Assembly: GCF_900187505.1 (NCBI RefSeq)
Contig: NZ_FYDL01000023.1
Coordinates: forward strand, 1 to 59,771
Direction of reading: 5' to 3'
Length of the DNA: 59,771 nt
From: Pseudomonas sp. Irchel s3h17
Lineage (GTDB): Bacteria > Pseudomonadota > Gammaproteobacteria > Pseudomonadales > Pseudomonadaceae
Part shown: positions 51,929-59,771 of the stretch, piece after piece
How positions within the stretch are numbered: position 1 is the first letter of the stretch
How the letters are laid out: each line of letters opens with the position of its first letter
Program-made: the position numbers and the translations under genes
The notes under the pieces: model-generated
Databases searched by the model: none
What the model saw: the letters and a program-made list of their open reading frames with translations, nothing else
What the model was told of the DNA's origin: nothing

Positions 51929-53034
51929 TGAATCGTGTACCCCGTGGAGTCAGCGTTAGCGGGTTTCTCATCGTCCTGCTGGTGCTGGTCGGCCTGTTCC
52001 TGCTGCTGGCACCGACCCAGGTGCAACCGGTGGCCTGGAAACCGCAGCCCGCGCCGTCCCTGCAATCGGGGGTATTTGCCGAGAACCGGATACTCAAGGG
52101 CGTGGAGCACATCGGCGCGGCGAACATCAACGGCCCCGAAGCCCTGCTGCTGGAGGACGACTACCTGATCACCGGCCTGCACGACGGCCGCGTGATCCGC
52201 ACCAGCCTGGACGGCAAGACACTCACGGTGTTGACCGACACCGGTGGCCGACCGCTGGGCCTGGCCCGTCACCCGGATGGCCGATTGATCATTGCCGACG
52301 GCATCAAGGGACTGTTGGCCCTCGATTCGCTGGGCCAGTTGATTCCCCTGAGTACCGAAGCCGGTGGCGTGCGGTTCGGCTTCACCGACGATGTCACGAT
52401 CGACAGGACCGGGCACTACGCCTACTTCAGCGACGCGTCCAGCCGGTGGGGTTATGGCCATGATGGCGAGGCGATCATCGAGCACGGTGGTGACGGCCGC
52501 CTGTTGCGCTACGACTTTCAGACGGGCAAGACCGAGCTGCTGCTGGACCGCCTGGAATTCGCCAATGGCGTCGCGCTCGGGCCCGATGACGCCTTCGTGC
52601 TGGTCAACGAGACCGGTGCCTACCGCATCACCCGCTATTGGCTCAGTGGCCCCAAGGCCGGCTCGCACGAGGTGTTCGTCGACAACCTGCCAGGCTTGCC
52701 GGACAACCTCAGCTTCAATGGTCATGAGCGTTTCTGGGTGGCGCTGTACGCGCCGCGCAATGCCCTGCTGGACAGCACGGCGGCGTATCCCTTCGTGCGC
52801 AAGATGATCGTGCGGGCACTCACGGTGCTGCCCAAGCCGGTGGAGCGGCGTGCGCTTGCATTGGGTGTGGACCTGGACGGCAACATCATTGCCAATCTGC
52901 AGGACGCCAGCAGCGGTAATTACGCCCCCATCACCACTGTTCGCGAGTACGGCCAATGGCTGTATTTCGGCTCGCTGAAGTCCAGCCACATGGTGCGCTT
53001 GCCCCTGGCCAAGGCCCTGCAATCCTCTCATTAG
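51928..53034 (+). CDS. SMP-30/strictosidine-synthase-like beta-propeller protein
   Basis: A 368-aa protein with one N-terminal hydrophobic helix (FLIVLLVLVGLFLLLAP) that may anchor it in the inner membrane facing the periplasm. The rest is a six-bladed propeller of the strictosidine-synthase/adipocyte-membrane-associated type: INGPEALLLEDDYLITGLHDGRV, HYAYFSDASSRWGYGHDG and PGLPDNLSFNGHERFWVALYAPRN. Metal-dependent lactonases share this fold. It is translationally coupled to the hydroxylase gene (TGATG), so the two should work on one compound. The product could be a hydroxylated lipid lactone; this is inference. Confidence 0.82.
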   Translation: MNRVPRGVSVSGFLIVLLVLVGLFLLLAPTQVQPVAWKPQPAPSLQSGVFAENRILKGVEHIGAANINGPEALLLEDDYLITGLHDGRVIRTSLDGKTLTVLTDTGGRPLGLARHPDGRLIIADGIKGLLALDSLGQLIPLSTEAGGVRFGFTDDVTIDRTGHYAYFSDASSRWGYGHDGEAIIEHGGDGRLLRYDFQTGKTELLLDRLEFANGVALGPDDAFVLVNETGAYRITRYWLSGPKAGSHEVFVDNLPGLPDNLSFNGHERFWVALYAPRNALLDSTAAYPFVRKMIVRALTVLPKPVERRALALGVDLDGNIIANLQDASSGNYAPITTVREYGQWLYFGSLKSSHMVRLPLAKALQSSH

Positions 53035-53091
53035 GTGCAGCACGAGGGTAATGCCGTTCAGTTCAGAAAGTTTCTGGAGAGTGAGGCACCC

Positions 53092-53119
53092 GTGGCGAGG
53101 GAGCTTGCTCCCTCGCCAC
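53092..53119. repeat. Single REP hairpin
   Basis: GTGGCGAGGGAGC and GCTCCCTCGCCAC are perfect 13-bp inverted arms around TT. It follows the beta-propeller gene. Confidence 0.85.
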
Positions 53120-53166
53120 AGGAAGAGGTATTGAGCGACCCTGGCCTTGGCTGAACAGCATTGCAA

Positions 53167-53193
53167 CACGGGGGGCCGTTTGCGCCCCCCGTG
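53167..53193. terminator. G+C-rich hairpin, probable terminator
   Basis: CACGGGGGG and CCCCCCGTG form a strong stem with a 9-base loop between two convergent genes. It is 6 bases beyond the stop of the minus-strand DUF465 gene and lacks a T-run. Confidence 0.55.
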
Positions 53194-53199
53194 CTCGGG

Positions 53200-53439
53200 T
53201 CACGTTCTGGCAGAACCGTTCAGGTTTTTGGATATTTCGTCTTTGATCGAAAGGCGTTTTTCCTTGAGCTTCCTCACATCGTCATCGCCCTGGGCCGAGG
53301 CCTCCGCCTTCAGTACCAGATCGTCGATAACCGAGTATTTATCCAGCAACGCATTCAAATGTGGATCATTGGCGCGCTTTTGCTGAACGACTTCCCTAGT
53401 GCAGCTCAAGTCCTGATACAGGTCATGTTTCACCGGCAT
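53200..53439 (-). CDS. DUF465/YdcH-like small protein
   Basis: A 79-aa helical protein. The start MPVKHDLYQDLSCTREVVQQ, followed by DPHLNALLDKYSVIDDLVLKAEA and RKLKEKRLSIKDEISKNL, matches the YdcH/DUF465 family. GGAGG precedes the ATG at 53439. Function is unknown. Confidence 0.85.
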   Translation of the reverse strand: MPVKHDLYQDLSCTREVVQQKRANDPHLNALLDKYSVIDDLVLKAEASAQGDDDVRKLKEKRLSIKDEISKNLNGSART

Positions 53440-53597
53440 GGAACACCTCCGTTGGATGATCGATGGCGAACACCATGATACGCGCTCGCCAGTTGTCAGA
53501 ATGGCCTTGCCCGACGGTGGCTGTCGACCGTCAATCAGACCAGCGGTTAACGATGATCCGATTGATGGTGATCGGCCCAGTGCCCTGGGAGCCGTCG

Positions 53598-55709
53598 TCA
53601 ACCGGCCAGCACACTGCGGATCATGGTCATCAGCGCATCCGGACTGTAGGGTTTGCTCAGCAAATGGGTGTCCGGGCTGAGCTGATGGTTGTTGGAGATG
53701 ATGTCCCGAGTGTGCCCCGAAGTGAACAGTACCGCCACCGGAGGCGTCTGGACCTTGGCCCAGGCGGCCAGGTCCGAGCTCTTGATCAACCCGGGCATGA
53801 CCACATCGGTGAAGATCAGGTCAACCTCCACACCGTCCAGCAACATCTGCATCGCGCCGTCGCCATTGGCGGCTACCAGCACCTGATAGCCCGACTGTTG
53901 CAAAAATTCGACCGTCGCACTGCGCACTTCTTCGTTGTCCTCAACCACCAGAATAGTCTCGTGGCCGCCTCTGTGCTGGACACTGCGCATGGGCGACTCG
54001 CGGCTCTGCGCGCGCGCGCTGCGGGGGAAGTACAGGTGCACCTGCGTGCCCTGCCCCACCTCGCTGGTCATATCGATATGGCCCCCGCTCTGCTTGACGA
54101 AACCGAACACCATGCTCAACCCCAGGCCCGTGCCCTGGCCATCGGCCTTGGTGGTGAAAAACGGCTCGAACGCCTGTTTCAGCGTCGCCGCATCCATCCC
54201 GTCGCCAGTGTCGACCACCGACAGGCGCACGTAGTCCCCGGTGCTGATGCCCTTGCCCGCGCAAAACCGCTGATCGAGCTCCACGTTCTTGCCACTGATA
54301 GCAATGGTGCCCTCGCCATGCATCGCATCGCGGGCATTGAGCGCCAGGTTCAACAAGGCGTTTTCCAGCTGATTGCGGTCGACGTGAATGCACCAGGACT
54401 CTTCCGGCAATTGCACATCGATCTGTATGGTTTCTCCCAGCGCCCGCTGCAGCAATTCGCCCAGCCCTTCGTAAATCTGCCGCAGGCTGTAGACCGCCGG
54501 CGACAAGGGTTGCCGACGGGCGAACGCTAGCAGTTGTGACGACAGCATCGCGCCGCGCTCCACCGCCGCAATCGCGGCATTCACCCGGCGCTGCACGTTC
54601 TCGTTGTCCGGTTCGTGGCGTGCCAACAGGTGCAGATTGCCGGCGATGACCTGCAACAGGTTATTGAAGTCATGGGCCACCCCTCCCGTCAGCCCGCCAA
54701 TGGCCTCAAGCTTCTGTGACTGGCGCAGCTGTTCTTCGGCAGCCAGCCGCCCTTCGACTTCATCGGCGACGCGCTGCTCCAGATTGCGAGTGAACTTGAG
54801 CAAGGACTCTTCGGCGATTTTCCGCTCGTGGATGTCGATCAGCACACCGGGAAAGCGAAAGGGCTGGCCTTGTTCGTTGAACTCACAGCAGCCACTGGCC
54901 AACACCCATCCATAGCTACCATCAGGCCGCCGGATGCGGTACTCGGCATTGAACGGGCCACCGTTTTTCAAGGCCTGCTCGACCTGCTGACTGAGCTGGA
55001 TCAGGTCATCGGGATGGATTCTCTCGCTCGCGGCCTCGGGAGACAGGAACGCCAGCGATTGATCGGCGGGATAGGAAAACGTCCGGGCAAATCGCTCGTC
55101 CCCGGACAACAGATCGGCCTTGATGTCCCAGACAAAGGAGCCCAGCAAGGCCCCGGCGTTGAGCGCCAGGCGCACTCGTTCGTTATCGGCGCGGTAGGCC
55201 GTTTCGGTTTGCTCGCGCAACCGCTCGGACGCCATGTGGGCCGTGGTCTCCACGACCACCGCCAGCACCCCGGCCGGCAGCCCGTCGTCATCGGCCACCG
55301 GGCTGTAATAGAGGTCCATGAACACCGCTTCGGGCTGGCCGTTGCGCAACAGTTCCAGCTCTTTATTGCGGAAGGACAGCGTGCCACCGGCCAGGCAGGT
55401 GTCGAGCACCTGGCGATTGAACTCGGCGACTTCAGGCCAGCCGAGCTCCACCGGAGAACCAAGCAGGTACGGATGCCGGCCACCGGCAAACACCGAATAG
55501 GCATCGTTGTAGATCATGTAGCCGGGCTTGCCCCAGAGCATCACCAGGGGAACAGGCGAGGCCAGCAGCAACTGCACCGAACTGCACAGGCTCGTCGACC
55601 AGGTATCGACGCTACCCAGTTCCGTGAGGGTCCAGTCGAACGCACGAATACGCCCGGCCATTTCACCGTTCCAGCCACTGCACCCATGACTTTGCATCAG
55701 AAACGGCAT
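53598..55709 (-). CDS. PAS hybrid sensor histidine kinase/response regulator
   Basis: A 703-aa soluble protein without membrane helices. Order: an N-terminal PAS-like region (about 40-155, VPLVMLWGKPGYMIYNDAYS), a PAS fold with PAC motif (about 180-300, YRIRRPDGSYGWVLASG), a dimerisation helix with phospho-accepting His346 (GGVAHDFNNLLQ), a HATPase with N- and G-box residues (NALLNLALNARDAM; VVDTGDGMD; GTGLGLSMV) and a receiver with Asp635 (FTDVVMPG), Thr and Lys partners (LFTSGH; LLSKPY). The cue is unknown. The ATG at 55709 gives the family N-terminus; an earlier ATG at 55775 is possible and would overlap the end of the Rhs remnant. Confidence 0.9.
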   Translation of the reverse strand: MPFLMQSHGCSGWNGEMAGRIRAFDWTLTELGSVDTWSTSLCSSVQLLLASPVPLVMLWGKPGYMIYNDAYSVFAGGRHPYLLGSPVELGWPEVAEFNRQVLDTCLAGGTLSFRNKELELLRNGQPEAVFMDLYYSPVADDDGLPAGVLAVVVETTAHMASERLREQTETAYRADNERVRLALNAGALLGSFVWDIKADLLSGDERFARTFSYPADQSLAFLSPEAASERIHPDDLIQLSQQVEQALKNGGPFNAEYRIRRPDGSYGWVLASGCCEFNEQGQPFRFPGVLIDIHERKIAEESLLKFTRNLEQRVADEVEGRLAAEEQLRQSQKLEAIGGLTGGVAHDFNNLLQVIAGNLHLLARHEPDNENVQRRVNAAIAAVERGAMLSSQLLAFARRQPLSPAVYSLRQIYEGLGELLQRALGETIQIDVQLPEESWCIHVDRNQLENALLNLALNARDAMHGEGTIAISGKNVELDQRFCAGKGISTGDYVRLSVVDTGDGMDAATLKQAFEPFFTTKADGQGTGLGLSMVFGFVKQSGGHIDMTSEVGQGTQVHLYFPRSARAQSRESPMRSVQHRGGHETILVVEDNEEVRSATVEFLQQSGYQVLVAANGDGAMQMLLDGVEVDLIFTDVVMPGLIKSSDLAAWAKVQTPPVAVLFTSGHTRDIISNNHQLSPDTHLLSKPYSPDALMTMIRSVLAG

Positions 55710-55771
55710 CGGCTGACTCTGTGCGCACGGCGCAAAAATGAAACAACGGATCGACGCAGGACGGCCCCCGC

Positions 55772-57162
55772 TCATTGACCCGGGGCGCGACCGACATTGG
55801 TGGTTCCAATTGAGGTTAGCTCATTGAAAAGGTCGGCAACGGGCAGCCGACGGGCTTGCACCTCGAACAGGTGCTTGAGCGGGTGATAACCGCCCTTCAG
55901 GTGCGCGGCGACATCGAGAATGGCCGGCGCGATCCCGTTCAGTGGTATTGATGCCGGGGTTGTGGGCCTGCGACAGCTTGTCGGCGGGCAGCAGGCGCGT
56001 GGTCTGGCCTTTGCCGTCGGTGTGCGTCAGGACCTGACCGAGGGCGTTGTAGGTGAACGACTCGGCACTGCCGTCCGGGTGCTGGATGCGCAGCACTTCG
56101 CTATCGGGTTTGCGTTCCAGTGTGGTGACCTGGCCCAGCGCGTCGGTGACGGCGATCAGGTGCTGGCGCTCGTCGAAGCGGTAGGTGGTGTTTTTGCCCG
56201 AGCAATCCTGGAAGCGTTCGACCTGGGCGTGGCTGTTCCACCACAGGTATTTGGACGTGTGATTGGCGTCGATGATGGTGTGTGGCAGGCCGTCGTCGCC
56301 GTTGAGGTATTCGGTCTTATGACCAAGGGCATCGACCTCGGCGATGAGGTTGCCCTTGGCGTCGTAGCGGGCTTTCCAGGTGCTGCCGTCGGGGTAGTCC
56401 ACCTGGGTCGCCAGGGTAGTCAGGTGGTGATGCCGGTACTTGATCTTGCGCCCCAGCGGGTCGGTTTCTTCGACCAGCCGCGAGTACTCGTCGTACTTGA
56501 GCTCAAGCCCGTTGCCGTCGGGCAGCGTCAGGCCGGTCATGTTGCCGCTGTCGTCGATGGCGATGCGGTAGCGCTCGCCACCGAAGTCGCGGCTTGAGGT
56601 GACGCGATGATTGCCGTTGTAGTGAAGCTCGGCTTCGCGCCCGAGCACGTCGGTGACCCGGGTGGTGCGTGCCTTCACGTCATAGCGAAAATGAAAGTGT
56701 TCACCATCGCTGGTCCAGTGCTCGACCACGCGGGGCTGGCCGTCGATGCTGTCCCAGCGGTAATGGCAGCTCAGGCCCAGGGCATTGCTGTGGCTGACCA
56801 TGACGCCTTCGGCGTAGCTGAAGCGCCGTATCGAGTCACCGTTGCGATTGATCACTTCGATCAACTGACCGTTATCGGTCGTAGCGGTACTGCACCAGTG
56901 TTTCTACCGCCTGGTGGTCGACGACGCGCTTCACGTCGGTCAGCCGCCCCAGGGGATTGTCGTAATGCAGGTGCACACGCACCCCGCCGGTGGCGCTGAT
57001 GTCGGTCAGCGCGCCTTCGGCCGTGCGGGTGAAGTGCAGGAAATGGCCGAGGGCGTTTTCCAGGCGCTGCAACGGGACAGGGACGTTGTCGTCCGGCACC
57101 TCGCCGAAATAGAAGATGGTACAGCAGGTAATGGCCCGCGCTGGCGCGAAGTCTTTACCCTA
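55772..57162 (-). pseudogene. Displaced Rhs core fragment with frameshifts
   Basis: Two adjacent frames carry one continuous Rhs YD-repeat text. The upstream part (57162-56878) ends ETLVQYRYD; the downstream part resumes NGQLIEVINRNGDSIRRFSY. A single extra G at 56877-56878 (plus strand) explains the break. The Rhs homology then runs to LSQAHNPGIN near 55945. There a second one-base shift leads into LNGIAPAILDVAAHLKGGYH and a stop at 55772-55774; this tail is not recognised as Rhs. There is no start codon or N-terminal domain, so it is a remnant left downstream of a toxin-immunity exchange, as is common at rhs loci. Confidence 0.75.
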
Positions 57163-57210
57163 TGACTACACTCCAGCGAGCAAAATCATTGTTTTTTGCA
57201 AAAAACCATA

Positions 57211-57804
57211 TTAAAAATCATCCCATGGCGCATATTTATAGTATTGATCTATTTTTTTGAATTCTATACCGTAGATATTCTTCTTGATACATTCGGCCAA
57301 AAATCGCGCCGAGCAAACAATCTCATTTATCTCTTCAAAATAAAATAAATTAGAATCAATACCTTCCGATATAACGAGCTTTTCTATGCGCTCATAATTT
57401 GGAGCGCTTGAATTGCTCACATCAACTTTCACATTGCTGTCAAGTACAAACAAGGACCTCTCAGCATCCATAGCTCTTAATCTTTCGGTAACCGCGAAGA
57501 AAAAATATTTTTTTTGTATCGCCTTCCCTTGAATGACGACCTCAACTGGTCGGCTGATATACGAGCACTCTAAACTATCACAGACTTCTAAGAACTCCTT
57601 GGAAGCCAAAAAATGATCAGGCAACCAATCCGCGCATATTTTCGGAATATTAGCTATTGCGCGGTAATGTGCGCTTAGCGTGCCGTGCGCTGGATTTTCG
57701 CTAGGATAATGAAAAGTTGGTAGATCCGGAACCCAATCAAGATCAAAAAAATATGGAGCACCTTCACCATCCGGCTCGTATTTTATTAGATACAAATCTT
57801 TCAT
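57211..57804 (-). CDS. Immunity protein candidate (Imm11/DUF1629-like)
   Basis: A 197-aa protein with clearly lower GC than the surrounding genes. Its layout fits the Imm11/DUF1629 family: LIKYEPDGEGAPYFFDLDW at the start, YFFFAVTERLRAMDAERSLFVLD in the middle and LFYFEEINEIVCSARFLAECIKKNIYGIEF at the end. It starts 10 bp after the stop of the Rhs toxin gene on the same strand, the position of a cognate immunity gene. It should bind the AHH-type nuclease and protect the producer. The AT-richness points to acquisition with the toxin tip. Confidence 0.7.
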   Translation of the reverse strand: MKDLYLIKYEPDGEGAPYFFDLDWVPDLPTFHYPSENPAHGTLSAHYRAIANIPKICADWLPDHFLASKEFLEVCDSLECSYISRPVEVVIQGKAIQKKYFFFAVTERLRAMDAERSLFVLDSNVKVDVSNSSAPNYERIEKLVISEGIDSNLFYFEEINEIVCSARFLAECIKKNIYGIEFKKIDQYYKYAPWDDF

Positions 57805-57814
57805 CTTTTTACCC

Positions 57815-59689
57815 TCATAGCAATCGACCAGTCATAGAGTCAAGTTTGAACAACCCGCCTTCAAGCCCCTGCGCAGCCCAAGTTTGGATATTTTTAACAC
57901 CAAGCGCCAGGTCAATATCTGTCAAACTGCCTAAATTGTTATTGAGTTTTACCAGCTTATTTTTTACGGCTTCCGTGTACTGGCCGTGGTTAGACCAATG
58001 GCCTGGCATACCCGTTACCTGTGCGAGGTCTTTGGAACCAGGGAGAAAAATACCATTAGAAGCTCCATCCGGATCCCAACCAATTTTTTTCAGCCTGCCA
58101 AACAAACTTTTGAACTGAGTGCTTTTTATCAGTTCTTCAGGCACCAAATGGTGATTCGCCATTCCATCGCCCGGTCGCGCGCCCATATTGTTGCCTAATT
58201 TCGTAGAACACCAACCCAACGGATCAACCCAGTTATTAGGACTTGGTGCGTACGAGTAAAAATTCACGCCTCCTGACAGTGCAATCGGATCCTGCGTAAC
58301 AAACCGCCCCACCTCCGGATCGTAATACCGAAACGTGTTGTAGTGCAGCCCCGTCTCGTCGTCAAAGTACTGCCCTTGAAACCGCAGGTTCTGCTCGACC
58401 GCGTTGACCTCTAACCGCTCAACCGCCCCCCACGCCTTGTACGTCGCCTGCCAGACAATCTGCCCCTCACGGTCGGTCATCTCCAGCGGCGTACCAATCT
58501 GGTCGGTGTGGAAGTAATAGAGCTTCTGCTCCTCACCCTCTTTCTGGTCCAGCCGCGCCAGCGGCGCATAACTGCCCGGCTCGTAAACATACAGGCTGCT
58601 CTGCCCCGGACTTTCCTCGCGCAGCATCCGCAAACCTTGCCAAAGGAAATTCTTCTGTTCGGTTTTGCCGTTGACCTCTGAAGCCTTGGCAACCCGTCGT
58701 CCCAAGCTGTCGTATTGATAATGGCCGGTACTTTCCAGCTTGCCATCAACCCGCGTTTCAGCCCTGACCAGGCGGTTTTCGCAGTCATAACTAAACGTCT
58801 GCAGCTTGCTGATGCCACTGCGTTTTTCAATCAAGTTACCCCACGCATCGTAGGCATATTCCTGATCCCGCCACTGCCTGATCCGGTTGTCTTTAACGTG
58901 ATCAAACTGACTGGTATTGAAATTCAACCGGTTGGCCGCCGCGTCGTAGCGAAACTCCTCGCTGTCCACCAACTTGCCGGTGTCGCGGCTGTGCAACTGG
59001 CCGTTGGCTTCGTATGCGTACTTGATCTCGCCGCGCAGTTTGTCCAGGGTGCGCACCAGCTCGCCGGCCGGGTCGTACTGGTAACGGCGGTGGATCGGGT
59101 TGTACGCGTGCTCGACCAGCAGCGAGGGGTTGATGCCGGGGTTGTGGATTTGCGAGAGTTTTTCCGCCGGCAAGGTCGAGGCGAACTGCCAACTCTTGCG
59201 GCCCATGGCGTCGTAGCCGAAACAACTGGTCAGTTGGCCCTGGGAGCGGTAGACCTCGCGGTGCAGGTCGTCGCGTTCCATGTCGCTGATCAGCCGGCCG
59301 TCGAGGTTGAGTTGGTGCAGGTGGCCGCTGCCGTAATACAGGTGATTAAGGTGTTGGCCGGTGGGCAGCGTCAGGGTGGTCAGGTTGCTCAGCGAATCGT
59401 ATGCGTAGGCCAATTCACCTTGCGCCGTGGTCTCCTTGATCAGGCGGCCCAGCAGGTCGTAGGCAAATTCGAGTTGTTCTTCGCTGACGCCGAGTTTCTT
59501 ACCACTGGCTGTCGGAAGACGCTCGATGGACAGCAAGCGGTCGCCATCGTCGTAGGCGTAATCCTGTCGTGCATCGGCGTTGAGCTTGGCCAGCAACCGG
59601 CCAATGCTGTCGCGTTCAAATTCGGTAGTGCGTTGCGGTCGTTCGTATCCGATCCATGAACTACACCTACCGCCAGAAGCGCTTCGTGT
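57815..59689 (-). CDS. Rhs C-terminal half with AHH-type nuclease toxin (5' end lost)
   Basis: The frame is open for 625 codons below the IS66 stop and has no ATG start. YD-repeats (YDPAGELVRTLDKLRGEIKY) fill it up to the conserved Rhs end RFVTQDPIALSGGVNFYSYA and WVDPLGW. The last ~140 residues are the variable toxin: MANHHLVPEELIKSTQF, WDPDGASNGIFLPG and HWSNHGQYTEAVKNKL carry the paired His and the NGIxLP/HxxY features of AHH nucleases (HNH/endonuclease VII superfamily). This tip is AT-richer than the core. Rhs sequence begins near 59644, next to the IS66 end. Without its N-terminus the toxin probably cannot be secreted. Confidence 0.8.
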   Translation of the reverse strand, partial: TRSASGGRCSSWIGYERPQRTTEFERDSIGRLLAKLNADARQDYAYDDGDRLLSIERLPTASGKKLGVSEEQLEFAYDLLGRLIKETTAQGELAYAYDSLSNLTTLTLPTGQHLNHLYYGSGHLHQLNLDGRLISDMERDDLHREVYRSQGQLTSCFGYDAMGRKSWQFASTLPAEKLSQIHNPGINPSLLVEHAYNPIHRRYQYDPAGELVRTLDKLRGEIKYAYEANGQLHSRDTGKLVDSEEFRYDAAANRLNFNTSQFDHVKDNRIRQWRDQEYAYDAWGNLIEKRSGISKLQTFSYDCENRLVRAETRVDGKLESTGHYQYDSLGRRVAKASEVNGKTEQKNFLWQGLRMLREESPGQSSLYVYEPGSYAPLARLDQKEGEEQKLYYFHTDQIGTPLEMTDREGQIVWQATYKAWGAVERLEVNAVEQNLRFQGQYFDDETGLHYNTFRYYDPEVGRFVTQDPIALSGGVNFYSYAPSPNNWVDPLGWCSTKLGNNMGARPGDGMANHHLVPEELIKSTQFKSLFGRLKKIGWDPDGASNGIFLPGSKDLAQVTGMPGHWSNHGQYTEAVKNKLVKLNNNLGSLTDIDLALGVKNIQTWAAQGLEGGLFKLDSMTGRLL

Positions 59690-59771
59690 TTACCGTGGCA
59701 TTTCTGGCGAGCAGTTCCATGGCAGCAGCGCTTCATAGTCTTCAATCGACTGCGCATGCGGCAAGCGCTCC
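59645..59771. mobile_element. IS66-family insertion sequence, one end
   Basis: The right edge of the window enters an IS66-type element. Its tnpC end is present (see the CDS). The Rhs text is recognisable up to about 59644 and is replaced beyond by GTATCCGATCCATGAACTAC, which starts with the GTA of IS66-type ends. The exact end and any 8-bp target duplication cannot be checked because the other end is outside. Confidence 0.65.
59690..59771 (-). CDS. tnpC: IS66-family transposase, C-terminal end (partial)
   Basis: The last 26 codons of the transposase end at TAA 59690-59692. The text RLPHAQSIEDYEALLPWNC is the IS66 C-terminal element motif. The rest of the gene lies beyond the window. Its direction is the same as the truncated Rhs gene, so outward transcription could reach the toxin and immunity genes. 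Confidence 0.8.
   Translation of the reverse strand, partial: ERLPHAQSIEDYEALLPWNCSPEMPR

Noticed and set aside
55710..55775. Longer N-terminus for the hybrid kinase from the ATG at 55775
   Set aside because: The extra residues do not look like the family start and there is no ribosome site; kept only as an alternative.
57183..57198. GTTTTTTGCAAAAAAC palindrome after the immunity gene
   Set aside because: Perfect but purely A/T-paired stem with too little stability to call a terminator; no regulator is suggested.
59440..59757. Minus-strand frame crossing from IS66 into Rhs
   Set aside because: It is out of frame with both the transposase and the Rhs protein.
59656..59771. Plus-strand frame starting MNYTYRQKRFVFTVAFLASS, resembling a signal peptide
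   Set aside because: It is antisense to the IS66 transposase end, whose C-terminal motif is more specific.
1..59771. CRISPR arrays, tRNA and rRNA genes
   Set aside because: Looked for regularly spaced repeats and cloverleaf or rRNA landmarks by eye; none was seen.

Overview
The window is about 60 kb of high-GC chromosomal DNA from a Pseudomonas, most likely of the P. fluorescens group. The grounds are the gene content (a six-gene Mrp antiporter operon with fused A and B subunits, HglS, a two-cysteine DksA paralogue, an SdsA-like sulfatase, a VasX-type T6SS toxin, Rhs proteins), GC-rich codon use, and many GTAGGAGCGAGC- and GTGGCGAGGGAGC-type REP/REPIN repeats. No rRNA, tRNA or CRISPR array was seen. 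Family names come from recognising sequence motifs by eye; no database was searched.

Layout, left to right. (1) The left edge cuts a minus-strand gene with a VasX-like N-terminal domain. (2) 0.97-2.85 kb: a phosphotransferase and a short-chain dehydrogenase, probably acyl-CoA or lipid metabolism. (3) 3.0-6.2 kb: an XRE-cupin regulator and an FAD/NAD(P) oxidoreductase, divergent from an EamA exporter, with a near-perfect 22-bp palindrome over the shared promoter. (4) 6.4-12.5 kb: the Mrp operon mrpA-C-D-E-F-G with stop/start overlaps throughout. (5) 12.5-18.5 kb: a DUF3995 membrane protein, an orphan glycine-betaine-type binding protein, several small unknown genes, the DksA-like protein and a MASE2-GGDEF diguanylate cyclase. 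(6) 18.7-22.7 kb: a Baeyer-Villiger-type monooxygenase with an alpha/beta hydrolase, then 2-oxoadipate dioxygenase/decarboxylase HglS. (7) 23-28 kb: a periplasmic protein and a three-gene ABC/FtsX/AttH-lipoprotein operon. (8) 28-38.4 kb: an alkylsulfatase next to a DUF1254-DUF1254-DUF1329-DUF1302 block with an AraC regulator and a divergent LysR regulator. (9) 38.5-42.4 kb: a DUF2970 protein, an orphan binding protein, a 37-aa membrane peptide and cysI with its DUF934 partner. (10) 42.5-46.4 kb: a 1311-aa leucine-rich-repeat protein of the dermonecrotic-toxin-like/NEL type with a degenerate ligase end. (11) 46.6-55.7 kb: a broken small gene, SohB, a histidine phosphatase, an SCP2 protein, a LysR regulator, DUF488, a di-iron hydroxylase fused to an SRPBCC domain with a beta-propeller lactonase-like partner, DUF465, and a hybrid histidine kinase. 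(12) 55.8-59.8 kb: an Rhs island, comprising a frameshifted Rhs core fragment, an AT-rich Imm11-like immunity gene, an Rhs C-terminal half with an AHH-type nuclease toxin, and, at the right edge, the 3' end of an IS66 transposase that truncates the Rhs gene.

The parts most worth attention are the Rhs/IS66 locus, the DUF1254/1329/1302/sulfatase cluster with its operator-like repeats, the LRR effector-like protein, the hydroxylase-SRPBCC/beta-propeller pair, and the XRE-cupin palindrome. Most of the rest is ordinary Pseudomonas core or near-core content.
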